Shown here one piece after another: positions 1 to 8,787 of a stretch of DNA of 64,000 nucleotides. Every line of letters starts with the position of its first letter. Position 1 is the first letter of the stretch. Source of the stretch: Mycolicibacterium sp. (GTDB lineage Bacteria > Actinomycetota > Actinomycetes > Mycobacteriales > Mycobacteriaceae); the NCBI RefSeq assembly GCF_016462545.1, contig NZ_JAEMTA010000005.1:61244-125243 (forward strand), written 5' to 3'. Under the pieces are notes generated by a model. The model was not told the DNA's origin. It searched no databases and was given only the letters and a program-made list of their open reading frames with translations. Position numbers and translations under genes: made by a program.

Positions 1-50
1 TGGCTCGACTCCCGCTCGCTCCGGTCCTCGCTCGTGCCTCGCTGCGATCC
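1..50. other. Window edge, purine-rich G/A-skewed repeat-like sequence
   Basis: No gene can be assigned. Read on the minus strand, the stretch is made of recurring GAGCGA/GCGAG words just beyond the stop codon of the S53 peptidase gene. It may be the start of an intergenic low-complexity element that continues outside the window. Confidence 0.3.
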
Positions 51-1688
51 TCACTGGGTGAGCCTCTGGATGGTGAGCAGATTGCGGGCGAGGTTGTCGG
101 TGTCTGGCGTGCCGAGTCCGCTGACGAGGTCGTAGCCCGGTCCCGCGAGGTCGACGGCATTTCCACCGAGGGTGACGTCGCGGAAGGCCGGGAGCGGCGC
201 CCCCTGGGCGATCCGGTACAGCAGCGGGTTGATGTCACCGATCTCGGTGCCGCCATTGGCCTTCAGGAACTGGGTCATCACCGCGGCCAACCCGGCCCAG
301 ATGGGGGCCGACTGCGACGTACCGCCGCCGACCACGTTGTCGCCGTTGAGCACGATCTTCACCCCGGTGAACGGATCGGCGACCGCGGAGATGTCCGGGG
401 TCAGTCGCTTGCCCGTATTGCGTTCGGCGGGAATCTGTTCCGACGCGACTTCCTGCCATGGCGGGATGTCGAAGAGGGTCGATACCCCGCCACCGGTGCC
501 CTGCGAGAGGGGTACGTCGAACCACGCCTGCTCGGCAAGCCATCTGCCCTGCGGGTCGGTGGAGAGCGTGGTACCTCCGACACTGGTCATCTCGGGAAGG
601 GAGGCAATGGAATCCAGTCCGACGTCTGCCGGTCCCGGTGGGGAGTCCCAGTCGTCGCCGCCCTTGCACTCGAGGCCCGCGAGATCTCCACTCGCGTTGA
701 AGGCCGTGGTGCCGTGCGTGTGGGCGGTGGCGAGGGCGGAGCGCACCGGCGCCAAATCAGCTGCGGTGAGCAGCTTGTCGCAGCCCCAGCCGATTGACAG
801 GCTCCAGATCGCACCGGGGAATCTGCGATCGGTGTCCTCGAGCATCTGGCCGATCTTCTGGAAGGCGCCGTCACCCTCGACGGTCGGGCGGGCGTTGACG
901 ACGACCTTCCTGGCGTCGGGCGCAATCGCATGTGCGACTTCGAGATCCATCGTGGTCTCGCCGTACGGTTCGGGCAGTTGGTCGCCGACGACGGTCGGAG
1001 TGAACTGAGGAAGGGCGTTCATGGTGGCGAAGCTGTCGAGGTCGGACTGGGCGAAGCCGTTGAACGCGAATATCACGATCGTGGTGCCCTTGCCCGTGAA
1101 GCCGTCGCGCGCCATGCCTGCCGCGTTGTACGTGTTGAGCAGTGCCGTGGGCGTCAGCCCGCGATCGGGCACGTCCAGTGGCAGGATGTCCGGCCGCGAG
1201 GTGTGATGCGGTGTGTAACTGAGGATTCGGCCCATCTGCTCGACCTCGTTGCGGAGCGCCGGAGGCACCTCGGGCTGCTGTGGTGAGGCGTAGAACTCTT
1301 GACCGCGTTGGCCGCGATAGTCATGCACTTCGACGTCGAAGGCGTCCGCCACGTGGTCGGGTGTGCCCTCGACCACTGCCCAACCGTCGGTGGTACGCCA
1401 CTGCACGGACAGGCCGTGCTGGACCGCCCAGCCGATCAACGCATCGGGACGACGATGGTCATTCAGCATCGCCGTGAGTTGGACGTGATCGCCGCGGGCT
1501 GGGCCGAGATCCGTGGAGGCAGCCAACAGCGCCGCGTAGGGCCCGTCGATGAGGGCGGGCGTGGCGGCGTTCGGTGTGATCCGAAGATCAGACGCGAGCG
1601 CCAGAACGCCCACCAGAATTACCGGCAGCAACCACGGCCAGACGCTTGCGCGCCTGGTCCGTGGCGCTGTCACAGGTGGTGACGGCAT
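51..1688 (-). CDS. S53 family serine-carboxyl peptidase (sedolisin/kumamolisin type), membrane-anchored or secreted
   Basis: This 545-residue protein is a subtilisin-fold acid peptidase of the sedolisin family, made with an N-terminal pro-domain that is cleaved on activation. A hydrophobic segment at about residues 15-33 should act as signal or anchor. A pro-kumamolisin-like region follows (about 45-165). The catalytic set is visible: E244 and D248 (YGETTMDLE), the oxyanion Asp D335 (NASGD), and nucleophile S458 in GGGTSQSAP. The C-terminal GYDLVSGLGTP segment matches the family's calcium-binding end. I start at the ATG at 1688, not at the longer upstream frame, because the upstream 39 codons are Arg-rich and lie before the hydrophobic segment. 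It acts outside the membrane; the substrate is unknown. Confidence 0.88.
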   Translation of the reverse strand: MPSPPVTAPRTRRASVWPWLLPVILVGVLALASDLRITPNAATPALIDGPYAALLAASTDLGPARGDHVQLTAMLNDHRRPDALIGWAVQHGLSVQWRTTDGWAVVEGTPDHVADAFDVEVHDYRGQRGQEFYASPQQPEVPPALRNEVEQMGRILSYTPHHTSRPDILPLDVPDRGLTPTALLNTYNAAGMARDGFTGKGTTIVIFAFNGFAQSDLDSFATMNALPQFTPTVVGDQLPEPYGETTMDLEVAHAIAPDARKVVVNARPTVEGDGAFQKIGQMLEDTDRRFPGAIWSLSIGWGCDKLLTAADLAPVRSALATAHTHGTTAFNASGDLAGLECKGGDDWDSPPGPADVGLDSIASLPEMTSVGGTTLSTDPQGRWLAEQAWFDVPLSQGTGGGVSTLFDIPPWQEVASEQIPAERNTGKRLTPDISAVADPFTGVKIVLNGDNVVGGGTSQSAPIWAGLAAVMTQFLKANGGTEIGDINPLLYRIAQGAPLPAFRDVTLGGNAVDLAGPGYDLVSGLGTPDTDNLARNLLTIQRLTQ

Positions 1689-1737
1689 GGTGTCGTCGTG
1701 AAACGGTCCCGCGGTGGTCTCTCGAGACCGCGTGATG

Positions 1738-1998
1738 TCAGTTGTCGCCGGGAATGGCCGTCGGCGCGGGGGGCGCCTTGACCGGAGGCGTGAAGAGGTT
1801 GCCACCCGTGGGGTTGATCGACTTCTCGGTTGGTGTCACCGAAGGTGCCGACGACGACGGCGCGGTGGTGGTGGTGGTCGACGTCTCGGGAGCCTTCTCC
1901 GAACTGCCGCCGCACGCTGCGGTCAGGCCGACCATCGCGACGATGGCAGCTCCTCCCGCGTAAGCCGCCACACGGCGAGTCAGACGATGTGACCTCAT
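1738..1998 (-). CDS. Small putative lipoprotein with Thr/Pro-rich tail
   Basis: An 86-residue protein with a basic N-terminus, a hydrophobic stretch and a lipobox LTAAC (Cys29), followed by a low-complexity Ser/Thr/Pro-rich region. This is the layout of a surface lipoprotein with a disordered spacer. The start at 1998 is supported by AAGGAAAG just upstream on the minus strand. It is transcribed towards the peptidase gene, 49 bases away, and could share its transcript. No enzymatic domain is visible and no function can be assigned. Confidence 0.7.
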   Translation of the reverse strand: MRSHRLTRRVAAYAGGAAIVAMVGLTAACGGSSEKAPETSTTTTTAPSSSAPSVTPTEKSINPTGGNLFTPPVKAPPAPTAIPGDN

Positions 1999-2240
1999 GA
2001 TGCTTTCCTTACTAATCCCCGAATTGCCAACGCTTGATCTTCGGTGAATCGCACAGCGATTCCGCACGGTCCCTGGTGCTGGACGCGCGCACCAGCCCCA
2101 TCCCGAAGCGGGTTCCGGTGACCGAACTCTAACGCACCGACTGAATGGCCGCACAGGCATTTCTCTGGAGGCGTACAGCGTCGATGCCAGGAGCGTCGAC
2201 CCGCTTGACGGTGTCAGAGGGTAAGTGTTTACTCGTCGTA

Positions 2241-2256
2241 TCGAACATACTTTCGA
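2241..2256. promoter_or_regulatory. LexA (SOS) box of imuA'-imuB
   Basis: TCGAACATACTTTCGA matches the mycobacterial SOS box TCGAAC-N4-GTTCGA with one mismatch. It ends 37 bases before the imuA' start, as expected for LexA repression of the operon. Confidence 0.88.
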
Positions 2257-2293
2257 ATAGAGGATCGAGTCGGATGGTGCGGAAGGTGCTCTC

Positions 2294-3001
2294 GTGGCGG
2301 TCGTGATGGGTGTGACTCACGGGGCACAAAACCGCGCTGAACAGGTAGAACACCTCCGGCGCAAGATGGCCGAAGTGGCCGGCAGGACGTCGGGCTCGGT
2401 GGGGTCGACGCAGCGCGGATCCATGCCCGCACATGCCTCGCTTCCGGCCTCGGAAAATTTGCTGCCGGTCCCGGAATCGCTGGCCGACCTCCTGCCTGAC
2501 GCGTTGCCCCGGGGTGCGGTGGCGGTGTTGTCGGGAGCCCGTTCGTTGCCGCTGAGATTGATCGCCGCGGTGACTGCGGCGGGTGGACATGCGGCGATCG
2601 TGGGCCAGCCGGACGTAGGTCTGCTCGCGGCCGTCGAGATGGGCGCTGACCTGAGCAGGCTTGCCGTCATCCCCGACGCCGGTGCCGATCCGGTGGAGGT
2701 GGCCGCGGTGCTGATGGACGGACTGGACCTGGTGGTACTCGGTCTGGGCGGGCGGGCGGTGGCGCCGAGCCGGGCGCGGGCGGTGACGGCGCGGGCCCGC
2801 CAGAAGGGGTGCACCCTCCTGGTCGTCAACGGCGACTGGCACGGAGCCTCAGCCCGGCTGGAGTCGAGGGTCTGCGGCTACGAGGTGACCGGCGCGGGTG
2901 CGGGCGCCCCCACGCCGGGATGCGGACGGATCAGTCGGGTGCGGTTGGCGACCAGGGCCTCTGGTCGGTCCGTCGGTCACGCTCGGGTAGTGGGCGGATG
3001 A
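2294..3001 (+). CDS. imuA': ImuA' mutasome accessory protein, RecA-like
   Basis: This 235-residue protein is the mycobacterial ImuA' subunit, a partner of ImuB and the error-prone polymerase DnaE2 in SOS-induced mutagenesis. It is a shortened RecA/SulA-like fold. The motif [18 protein letters not shown] sits where a P-loop would be but lacks a proper GK[ST], so ATP hydrolysis is unlikely from sequence alone. The GTG start at 2294 has GGAAGG 7 bases upstream. The stop is followed after one base by the imuB ATG, so the two genes are co-transcribed and probably coupled. A LexA box precedes the operon. The family match rests on sequence and on the imuA'-imuB-dnaE2 context. Confidence 0.9.
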   Translation: MAVVMGVTHGAQNRAEQVEHLRRKMAEVAGRTSGSVGSTQRGSMPAHASLPASENLLPVPESLADLLPDALPRGAVAVLSGARSLPLRLIAAVTAAGGHAAIVGQPDVGLLAAVEMGADLSRLAVIPDAGADPVEVAAVLMDGLDLVVLGLGGRAVAPSRARAVTARARQKGCTLLVVNGDWHGASARLESRVCGYEVTGAGAGAPTPGCGRISRVRLATRASGRSVGHARVVGG

Positions 3002-3002
3002 G

Positions 3003-4631
3003 ATGCCCGGCCGAGTATTGGCCATCTGGTGCATGGACTGGCCCGCGGTGGCGGCGGCTGCCGCGGCGGGCCTGCCTGCGACCGATCCCGTAGTGGTCAC
3101 GCTGGCCAACCGTGTCGTCGCGTGTTCGGCGTCGGCGCGGTCGGTCGGAGTGCGAAGGGGCCTGCGCCGCAGGGAGGCCCAGGCGCGCTGCCCCCACGTT
3201 CACGTCGCCGCCGCCGACCCAGGTCGCGATGCCCGACACTTCGAGGGTGTGACGGCAGCGGTCGACGAGGTGGTTCCGCGTGCGGAGGTTCTGCGGCCTG
3301 GCCTGCTGGTGCTGTCGGTGCGCGGGGCTGCCCGCTACTTCGGATCGGAGCAGGCCGCCTCGGAAAGACTCGTCGACGCAGTGGCCGCGGCGGGGGCCGA
3401 ATGTCAGGTCGGCATCGCCGACCAGATGCCCACTGCAGTGTTCGCCGCCCGCGCCGGCCGCATCGTCGAACCCGGCGGGGACGCACCCTTCCTGGCCGAC
3501 CTGTCGATCCGGCAACTCGCCGCCGAACCGAGCCTGGCAGCTCCGGGCCGTGACGATCTGGCCGATCTGTTGTGGCGCATGGGAATTCGCAGCATCGGCC
3601 AGTTCGCCCAACTGCCGCGTACCGACGTGGCGTCCCGCTTCGGTGCCGATGCGATCACGGCTCACCGGTTTGCCCGCGGGGAACCCGCCCGTGGGCCGTC
3701 GGGTCGGGATTCGCCCCCGGATCTCGATGCCGTCATGGACTGCGATCCGCCGGTCGATCGGGTGGATGCCGCTGCCTTCGCCGGCCGGTCGCTGGCTGGT
3801 GAACTGCATCGCAGCCTGGAGGCGGCGGGGGTCGGCTGTACGCGCCTGGCGATCCACGCGATCACCGCCAACGGCGAAGAGATGCAACGGGTCTGGCGGT
3901 GTGCGGAGCCGCTGACCGAGGATGCCACGGCCGACCGGGTGCGCTGGCAACTCGACGGTTGGCTGAACCGGCGCCATCTGGATGACCGACCCACCGCTGC
4001 GATCACCACGTTGCGCCTGCATCCGGTCGAGGTGATCTCGGCGGCGGCGTTGCAGCTGCCGCTGTGGGGTTCCTCCGGGGACGACGACCGGTTGCGCGCC
4101 CGTCGGGCTCTGGTGCGTGTTCAGGGACTACTCGGGCCGGACTCGGTTCAGGTGCCGGTGCTCAGCGGTGGCCGTGGGCCTGCCGAACGCATCACCTTCA
4201 CGCCGCTGGGGGACGAGCCGGTGCCACGCGCGGACCCCGGCCAGCCCTGGCCGGGGCAGCTTCCCGAACCGGCGCCGACCGTGCTGCTCGACGATCCCGT
4301 CGAACTTCTCGACGCCGAGGGCAACCCGGTGCGGGTGACCGGTCGGGGATTGTTCTCCGCAGACCCGGTGCGTCTGGCCGGTGATGGTGGCAGGTCGGGC
4401 ACGTTGACGTGGTGGGCCGGACCCTGGCCCGTCGACGAACGATGGTGGGACCCGGGGCAATCGGAGGACGAGAGCCAAGCGGGCAGGGGAATGAGAGCCG
4501 GCAAGGCCGGACGTACGGCGCGAGTGCAGATACTGCTCGAGGGGTCGGGTGGTCGAGATGACGTCGCCGATCGCGCGATGCTGCTGTGCTATCGGCAGCG
4601 CCAATGGTTTCTGGAAGGAGTCTACGAGTAA
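3003..4631 (+). CDS. imuB: ImuB, catalytically inactive Y-family polymerase homologue and beta-clamp adaptor
   Basis: A 542-residue Y-family polymerase homologue that acts as hub of the mutasome, bringing DnaE2 to the replication clamp. The N-terminal region (VLAIWCMDWPAVA) resembles the start of Y-family enzymes, but the acidic metal-binding residues of the palm motif are not present: 'CMDW' is not followed by the usual F/Y-A-x-VE, and no S-x-DE is found. This agrees with the known inactive state of the family. The clamp-binding motif QLPLWG is at residues 351-356. The C-terminal third is the ImuB-specific tail. It follows imuA' by one base, and its stop lies 4 bases before the ohrR operator palindrome. 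Confidence 0.93.
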   Translation: MPGRVLAIWCMDWPAVAAAAAAGLPATDPVVVTLANRVVACSASARSVGVRRGLRRREAQARCPHVHVAAADPGRDARHFEGVTAAVDEVVPRAEVLRPGLLVLSVRGAARYFGSEQAASERLVDAVAAAGAECQVGIADQMPTAVFAARAGRIVEPGGDAPFLADLSIRQLAAEPSLAAPGRDDLADLLWRMGIRSIGQFAQLPRTDVASRFGADAITAHRFARGEPARGPSGRDSPPDLDAVMDCDPPVDRVDAAAFAGRSLAGELHRSLEAAGVGCTRLAIHAITANGEEMQRVWRCAEPLTEDATADRVRWQLDGWLNRRHLDDRPTAAITTLRLHPVEVISAAALQLPLWGSSGDDDRLRARRALVRVQGLLGPDSVQVPVLSGGRGPAERITFTPLGDEPVPRADPGQPWPGQLPEPAPTVLLDDPVELLDAEGNPVRVTGRGLFSADPVRLAGDGGRSGTLTWWAGPWPVDERWWDPGQSEDESQAGRGMRAGKAGRTARVQILLEGSGGRDDVADRAMLLCYRQRQWFLEGVYE

Positions 4632-4635
4632 CTAG

Positions 4636-4653
4636 TTGTGCACAATTGAATTG
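4636..4653. promoter_or_regulatory. Putative OhrR operator (overlapping palindromes)
   Basis: Between imuB and ohrR lie a perfect 10-base palindrome TTGTGCACAA (4636-4645) and an overlapping CAATT-G-AATTG (4643-4653). The ACAATT/AATTGT words resemble known OhrR boxes. The position 17 bases before ohrR fits autorepression by the peroxide-sensing repressor. Confidence 0.6.
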
Positions 4654-4670
4654 GGAGCTATGGTTCTGGC

Positions 4671-5129
4671 ATGGCCACGATGAGCCTCGATCAGCACCTC
4701 TGCTTCGCCCTGTACTCGGCGTCGCGGGCCATGACTGCGGCCTATCGGCCGATCCTGACCGACATGAACCTCACCTACCCCCAGTACCTGGTGCTTCTGG
4801 TGCTGTGGGACGAAGGACGTGTCACGGTCGGTCGACTCGGCGAGCGTCTGCACCTGGACTCCGGGACGCTCTCCCCGCTGCTGAAGAGGTTGGAGGCCAA
4901 CGGGTTCGTGCGTCGTGATCGATCGACTGCAGACGAACGACTGGTCGACGTCACCCTCACCGACGCCGGGCGCGACCTGGAACGGCGCGCCCAATGCATC
5001 CCGGAGCAGCTCTTCTCCTCGACCGGCATGACCGAACGAGGCGCCGCCGATCTGCGAGACGCAGTTCGGCAACTCACCGATGCGCTCACCGCATCGTCAG
5101 AGAAATCCGAAGGAAGGGAAACCGCATGA
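4671..5129 (+). CDS. ohrR: OhrR, organic-hydroperoxide-sensing MarR-family repressor
   Basis: A 152-residue winged-helix MarR regulator. The conserved N-terminal sensing cysteine is C11 in LCFALYSASR; oxidation of this residue by organic peroxides releases OhrR from DNA. The winged-helix core includes the recognition region TLSPLLKRLEANGFVRRDRS and the wing DERLVDVTLT. Its stop overlaps the ohr ATG (ATGA), so the two genes form one unit. The likely operator lies directly upstream. A second cysteine (C104 region, RRAQCIPEQ) is present and could make this a two-Cys type, but that is only a suggestion. Confidence 0.92.
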   Translation: MATMSLDQHLCFALYSASRAMTAAYRPILTDMNLTYPQYLVLLVLWDEGRVTVGRLGERLHLDSGTLSPLLKRLEANGFVRRDRSTADERLVDVTLTDAGRDLERRAQCIPEQLFSSTGMTERGAADLRDAVRQLTDALTASSEKSEGRETA

Positions 5130-5548
5130 AGATCCTGTACACCGCCGAGGCATTGACCACGGGCGACGGACGCGACGGACACGCCCGCAGCGCCGACGGC
5201 CGCCTGGACCTCGAACTGGCCGTCCCGAAGGAGATGGGCGGCAACGGTGAGGGCACCAACCCCGAACAGCTGTTCGCCATCGGTTACGCCGCCTGCTTCC
5301 ACTCGGCGTTGCGACTCGTCGCCCGCCAGGAGAAGGCGGACGTCTCGGATTCGGCCGTGGGATCGCGAGTGTCGATCGGACAGCTCGACAACGGCGGCTT
5401 CGGCCTGGCGGTCGAACTGGAGATCACGCTGCCCAACGTCGACCACGCCACCGCCCAGGCGCTCACCGAGAAGGCCCATCAGGTCTGCCCATACTCCAAC
5501 GCCACCCGCGGAAACATCGACGTCACCCTCGTGGTGACCGACGACTGA
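5126..5548 (+). CDS. ohr: Ohr, organic hydroperoxide resistance thiol peroxidase
   Basis: A 140-residue OsmC/Ohr-fold peroxidase that reduces organic and fatty-acid hydroperoxides in the cytoplasm, usually with lipoylated proteins as electron source. Both redox cysteines are present in family contexts: C57 in GYAACFHSAL and C121 in HQVCPYSNATRGN. The N-terminal TAEALTTGDGRDGHARS and the IGYAACF motif separate Ohr from plain OsmC. It is translated from an ATG overlapping the ohrR stop, after an AGGAAGG ribosome site. The gene ends 5 bases before the convergent nucleoside hydrolase stop. Confidence 0.95.
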   Translation: MKILYTAEALTTGDGRDGHARSADGRLDLELAVPKEMGGNGEGTNPEQLFAIGYAACFHSALRLVARQEKADVSDSAVGSRVSIGQLDNGGFGLAVELEITLPNVDHATAQALTEKAHQVCPYSNATRGNIDVTLVVTDD

Positions 5549-5553
5549 GCAGC

Positions 5554-6627
5554 TCAGGCGAGCGTTGCGGCGAAGGGGCCGACCCGGGCGATGAACCGGT
5601 CGAAGAACGCTTCGGCGTCCACCTCGAAACCGATGTGCGCGTTGGGGTGTCGGCCCCAGTGCCCGCGCCAGTCGGCCACCGTCATGCCGCGGGTGAGCGT
5701 GCCCGTCAGCTCGACGTCGACGGTCGCCTGTCGGTAGAGGACCAGCTCGGGGTCGAGTGCCACGGCCGCGGCGAGGGGATCGTGGAGATGGGCGAGATAG
5801 CCCTCGCCCTGGTCGAAGTGGAACTCGAAGTAGAAGCGCATCGCGTCCTCGAGAACGCGGATCAGCGGATTGGACGCCGCGGACCTCGAGCCGCGGTCGT
5901 CGAGGACGCTCATCGGGGTGGTGGCCGAACCGGCCGCGGCCGCCAGCCGGCTGAGGATCGCAGGGGTCATCGCGATGCGCTCGGTCAGGTTGAGCCCCAG
6001 GATGATTGGTAGGTGTGTGGGCTTGTCCAGCCCCCACGCCGCACTCCACACCGTGAAGACCTCGGAACCGGACTCGGGATCGACGCTGATGTTCCACTCG
6101 GCGACGGGAGTGGTGTTGCCGCGGTAGTCGAAGGCGCCGCCCATGATGACCAGCCGTCGCAACAGCCGGGGCAGGCTCGGCTCGAGGCGCATGGCCAGCG
6201 CCAGGTTGGTCAGCGGGCCGGTGACCAGGCCGATCAACTCGCCGGGGTGTTCGCGCGCCGCTCGAACCCACGCCGTGGCGGCGTCGTACTCGGTGAGCTG
6301 TCCGCCCGACTCGGGCAGCCGCGCATATCCGAGACCCTCCGGACCGTGGGTGTCCTCGGCGGTGCGCAACGGCATCGCCAGCGGACGTTCGGCACCTCTG
6401 GACACTGGGACGTCGCTCACTCCGCAGAGCGCGAGCAGTCCGAGGTTGTTGACGCAGACCTGATCGACCGGCACGTTGCCCGCGGTGGACGCGATGCCGA
6501 CCAACTCGGCGTCCGCACTGGCCAACAGGTAGGCCAGTGCCATCGCATCGTCCACACCGGTGTCCACGTCGGCGAAGACGGGAAGACGTGCCGCCGGACT
6601 CTCGCCGCTGCGCTCAAGCCCTGTCAC
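5554..6627 (-). CDS. Inosine-uridine-preferring type nucleoside hydrolase (IunH family)
   Basis: A 357-residue enzyme that splits the N-glycosidic bond of ribonucleosides to give ribose and the free base in salvage. The calcium-binding signature DVDTGVDDA is at residues 20-28, followed by the family blocks STAGNV, GPLTNLAL and EWNISVDPE. The C-terminal LHDPLAAA carries the Asp/His that complete the active site. The start is GTG at 6627. The length is slightly above the usual 310-330 residues. The exact nucleoside preference cannot be read from the sequence. It is convergent with ohr and 25 bases from the end of acrA1 on the same strand. Confidence 0.9.
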   Translation of the reverse strand: MTGLERSGESPAARLPVFADVDTGVDDAMALAYLLASADAELVGIASTAGNVPVDQVCVNNLGLLALCGVSDVPVSRGAERPLAMPLRTAEDTHGPEGLGYARLPESGGQLTEYDAATAWVRAAREHPGELIGLVTGPLTNLALAMRLEPSLPRLLRRLVIMGGAFDYRGNTTPVAEWNISVDPESGSEVFTVWSAAWGLDKPTHLPIILGLNLTERIAMTPAILSRLAAAAGSATTPMSVLDDRGSRSAASNPLIRVLEDAMRFYFEFHFDQGEGYLAHLHDPLAAAVALDPELVLYRQATVDVELTGTLTRGMTVADWRGHWGRHPNAHIGFEVDAEAFFDRFIARVGPFAATLA

Positions 6628-6651
6628 GAGGCCAACGATAGAACTGGCCCG

Positions 6652-8679
6652 CTACCAGTGCACACCGGGCACCAGGCGCACTGCCCGCTTGAGTGGTCCG
6701 GGTGCCCGGAGCTTCCCTACGGCGGAGCGGGCGGGCCGCTTGGGTCGCCTGGTCGGCTCCTGCCCGGACGGCGCCGGGGACTCGAGCGTCACGACCCCCC
6801 TGGCTGCCGCCGAATCCGGATAGCCGAGGTAGAGCTGATGGAGCACCCGTCGGGACAGTCTCGGCGTGAAGTAGTGCCCGACGTCGGCCAACGTGCCGAC
6901 GGGGGTGTCGATCCGCGCGGGCTTGTCCACCAGGCCGCGCACCACCATCGCGGCGGCATGTTCGGCGGTGATGGCGGGCATCGGATTGAGTCGGCGCGAC
7001 GGGGCGATCATGGGCGTCTGCACCAACGGCATGTGGATGCTGGTGAACGTGACGTGGTCCGAGAGCGTCTCGGTGCCGACCACCTCGGCGAACGCGTCGA
7101 GCGCTGCCTTGCTGGGGATGTAGGCACTGTACTTCGGGCTGCTGGCCTGCACGCCTGCGCTCGAGACGTTGACGACGTGGCCGAATCGGCGTTCACGCCA
7201 ATGGGGTAGGAGCGCGAGCACCATCCGCACCGAGCCGAAGTAGTTGACGGCCATCACGCGCTCGTAGTCGTGCAGGCGGTCGGTGGACGCCGACACCGAC
7301 CGGCGGATCGAACGGCCTGCATTGTTGACCAGGTAGTCGACGTGACCGAACTGGCCCAGGATGTCCTTGACGGTGTGATCCACCGACGCCGAGTCGGTGA
7401 CGTCGCACGTGAATGCGTAAGCGACACCGCCTGATTCGCGGATCTCACCGATCAGGTCGTCGAGGGCCTCGGCATTGCGCGCCAGGGCGAAAACGCATCC
7501 GCCACGTTCGGCGACGGCGATCGCCGCCGCGCGCCCGATGCCACTGGATGCCCCGGTGATGATGACGTGACGACCGACCAGCGGACCTGCGGCGTCGTCG
7601 CGGCGAGCCCGGTCGGGGTCGAGGTGCTCGGCCCAATAGCGCCACAGCAGGGGTGCGTAGGACGCGAACTCGGGGACGCGTATTCCCGTGCCGCGCAACG
7701 CTTCGGTCGCGTTGTCCGAGGTGAAGGTCGGGGCGAGCTCCACGACGTCGAGCACCTCGGCGGGGATGCCGAGCTGGGTGGCGGCCATGTTGCGCAGGAT
7801 CTTGGCCCGTCCCGACGCCTTGAGGAACGGCGTGGCCATCGACCCCGGCAGTGAGCCGAGGAGCTCCGGCAGGCCGGCCTCCTTGGCCACGCCGCGGTAG
7901 ATGTGCGTGAGGCCGATGGACTTCGGCGAAGTCAGGTGGAACGTCTGACCGTCCCGTTCGGGCGCGTGCATGATCGACACCACGGCCGCCGCGACGAAGT
8001 CCACCGGGACGATGTTGGTGCGGCCGGTGTCGGGCAGCAGCATCGGTGTGAACCTCGGCAGGGCGGCGAGCTTCGCCAGGAGCCCGAAGAAGTAGTACGG
8101 ACCGTCGATCTTGTCCATCTCGCCGGTGTGGGAGTCCCCGACGACGACGGCGGGCCGATAGATGCGGTGGCGCAGCCCGGTAGCGGCGCGGACCAGCATC
8201 TCGGCTTCGAACTTGGTTTGGTGATACGGCGTCGGCAGCTCTTGGGCGACGTCGAAGTCCTCCTCGGTGTATTCACCGGGAAACGTGCCGGCCACCGCGA
8301 TCGACGACACGTGGTGAAGCGTGGCGTCCAGCCCCACGGCCAGGTCGATGACCGCTCTGGTGCCGTCGACGTTGGCGGCGCGTTGCGCCTCGTCGTCGGC
8401 GGTGACGTCGTAGACCGCGCCACAGTGCACGACGTGGTCGACGGCACCCATCTCGGCGAGCACGTCGTCGGGGAGTCCGAGGCCCGGCGTCCTCAGGTCG
8501 CCTACCAGGGGTTTGGCCCGCTCTCCCCACTCTTCGGCGAGGCGCTCGAACCGGGACAGCGATTCGCGCCGCACCAGGATCCAGACGTCGGAACGGTCGT
8601 CGCGAGCCAGTAGTTCGGACACGATGCGGCGACCAATGAACCCGGTACCGCCGGTAACGACATAGCGCATGCGAGCCAT
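6652..8679 (-). CDS. acrA1: Two-domain fatty acyl-CoA/acyl reductase (extended SDR + classical SDR fusion, AcrA1 type)
   Basis: A 675-residue fusion of two reductase modules. The N-terminal extended SDR domain has TGGTGFIG (9-16) and the catalytic YHQTK. The C-terminal classical SDR domain has TGASSGIG near residue 380, NNAG and YSAYIPSK. This layout matches the mycobacterial FcrA/AcrA1 (Rv3391) acyl-CoA reductases, which reduce fatty acyl-CoA to aldehyde and alcohol, for example for wax ester synthesis. The start chosen is ATG 8679, behind AGGGGTGAG; ATG 8670 (MRYVV) is an alternative. It is divergent from htdY with about 110 bases between them. The substrate chain length is not visible from sequence. 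Confidence 0.88.
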   Translation of the reverse strand: MARMRYVVTGGTGFIGRRIVSELLARDDRSDVWILVRRESLSRFERLAEEWGERAKPLVGDLRTPGLGLPDDVLAEMGAVDHVVHCGAVYDVTADDEAQRAANVDGTRAVIDLAVGLDATLHHVSSIAVAGTFPGEYTEEDFDVAQELPTPYHQTKFEAEMLVRAATGLRHRIYRPAVVVGDSHTGEMDKIDGPYYFFGLLAKLAALPRFTPMLLPDTGRTNIVPVDFVAAAVVSIMHAPERDGQTFHLTSPKSIGLTHIYRGVAKEAGLPELLGSLPGSMATPFLKASGRAKILRNMAATQLGIPAEVLDVVELAPTFTSDNATEALRGTGIRVPEFASYAPLLWRYWAEHLDPDRARRDDAAGPLVGRHVIITGASSGIGRAAAIAVAERGGCVFALARNAEALDDLIGEIRESGGVAYAFTCDVTDSASVDHTVKDILGQFGHVDYLVNNAGRSIRRSVSASTDRLHDYERVMAVNYFGSVRMVLALLPHWRERRFGHVVNVSSAGVQASSPKYSAYIPSKAALDAFAEVVGTETLSDHVTFTSIHMPLVQTPMIAPSRRLNPMPAITAEHAAAMVVRGLVDKPARIDTPVGTLADVGHYFTPRLSRRVLHQLYLGYPDSAAARGVVTLESPAPSGQEPTRRPKRPARSAVGKLRAPGPLKRAVRLVPGVHW

Positions 8680-8787
8680 GCTCACCCCTGTTCGGACAAA
8701 GGTCAACTAGGTGTGACCCGATCGGATTGGGCGCGTCGTGGTCGCGCTATCGTCCGAATGCCCACCCACGCCTTCAAGGGAGAACGC

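Noticed and set aside
2034..2132. TTG-started frame of 32 codons ending VPVTEL before imuA'
   Set aside because: No ribosome site, too short, and no recognisable family; it may be random open frame in GC-rich DNA.
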